64,000 bases of DNA from Sinorhizobium kostiense (GTDB lineage: Bacteria; Pseudomonadota; Alphaproteobacteria; Rhizobiales; Rhizobiaceae). Position numbers and translations under genes: made by a program. The stretch spans positions 310,001-374,000 of the forward strand of contig NZ_JAGILA010000005.1 of NCBI RefSeq assembly GCF_017874595.1, in the 5' to 3' direction. The first letter of the stretch is position 1; every line of letters starts with the position of its first letter. Of this stretch, positions 63,930-64,000 are shown in pieces. The notes under the pieces were generated by a model. That model saw only the letters and a program-made list of their open reading frames with translations, made no database searches and was not told where the DNA came from.

Positions 63930-64000
63930 GGGTATCCCTCTGTTCTTCAAATCTGGAGCGGGGCTAACCGCCAGGCGACAGGCCGACGACCAGGCTGACG

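Overview
The window looks like a chromosomal segment of a high-GC alphaproteobacterium of the order Rhizobiales, most likely Sinorhizobium/Ensifer. The signs are a gltX-lysS pair, a pha-type K+/H+ antiporter with fused A and B subunits, an aerobic cobF-cobM cobalamin cluster, a bkd operon, hmgA-fahA-maiA with hppD, and dispersed palindromic and mosaic intergenic repeats of the kind common in Sinorhizobium. The species assignment is inference; no database search was possible. Most of the window is core metabolism; an accessory-looking stretch runs from about 45.6 to 63.9 kb.

Layout. 1-2889: truncated gltX, then lysS. 2963-7674: a small membrane-anchored protein, a nucleoside hydrolase, and a paired ligase-associated exonuclease and ATP-dependent DNA ligase. 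7721-10450: a large CHASE/PAS/GGDEF/EAL c-di-GMP protein. 10811-16810: the six-gene antiporter operon phaA(B)CDEFG. 16817-24034: eight genes of the aerobic corrin pathway (cobM, L, K, J, I, H, G, F), with cobK alone on the opposite strand. 24131-24841: ung. 25042-28812: modABC behind two Mo-box-like operators, a small secreted protein and a short ModE-type regulator. 28912-31176: an SDR dehydrogenase and, divergently, a frame-disrupted FAD oxidoreductase. 31524-36459: the branched-chain 2-oxoacid dehydrogenase operon. 36692-39030: a thiolase and purU. 39177-44666: tyrosine/homogentisate catabolism (maiA, fahA, hmgA, hppD) with MarR and Lrp regulators.

From about 44.8 kb the character changes. 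A LuxR-type regulator with a degenerate receiver is followed by about 1 kb without a gene and a small protein carrying a HEPN-like RNKYSH motif. Then comes a candidate type I secretion locus (47676-55149): a Gln/Gly- and Gly/Asp/Ala-rich protein, a second protein built of repeats, an ABC exporter with an unusually long N-terminal extension, and an HlyD-type adaptor. The two putative cargo proteins share a short motif (Q-x3-[LMIW]-x-D-x-D) that I cannot assign to a known family; this is the best candidate for an undescribed system. After it come an acetyltransferase-like/TPR fusion, a small membrane protein, a TPR lipoprotein, a PhcB-like methyltransferase, a second GGDEF/EAL protein, a coiled-coil membrane protein and an AAA-type ATPase.

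How the genes work together. HppD and HmgA/FahA/MaiA form one route from 4-hydroxyphenylpyruvate to fumarate and acetoacetate, and the thiolase could feed acetoacetyl-CoA onward. The bkd complex oxidises branched-chain 2-oxoacids. CobF-CobM cover much of corrin-ring synthesis from precorrin-2 to the stage before cobalt insertion. The mod region appears self-contained, with a short regulator and its presumed operators. Intergenic repeats cluster around 36-38 kb and 57-63 kb; in two cases a repeat begins exactly at the stop codon of an unrelated gene.
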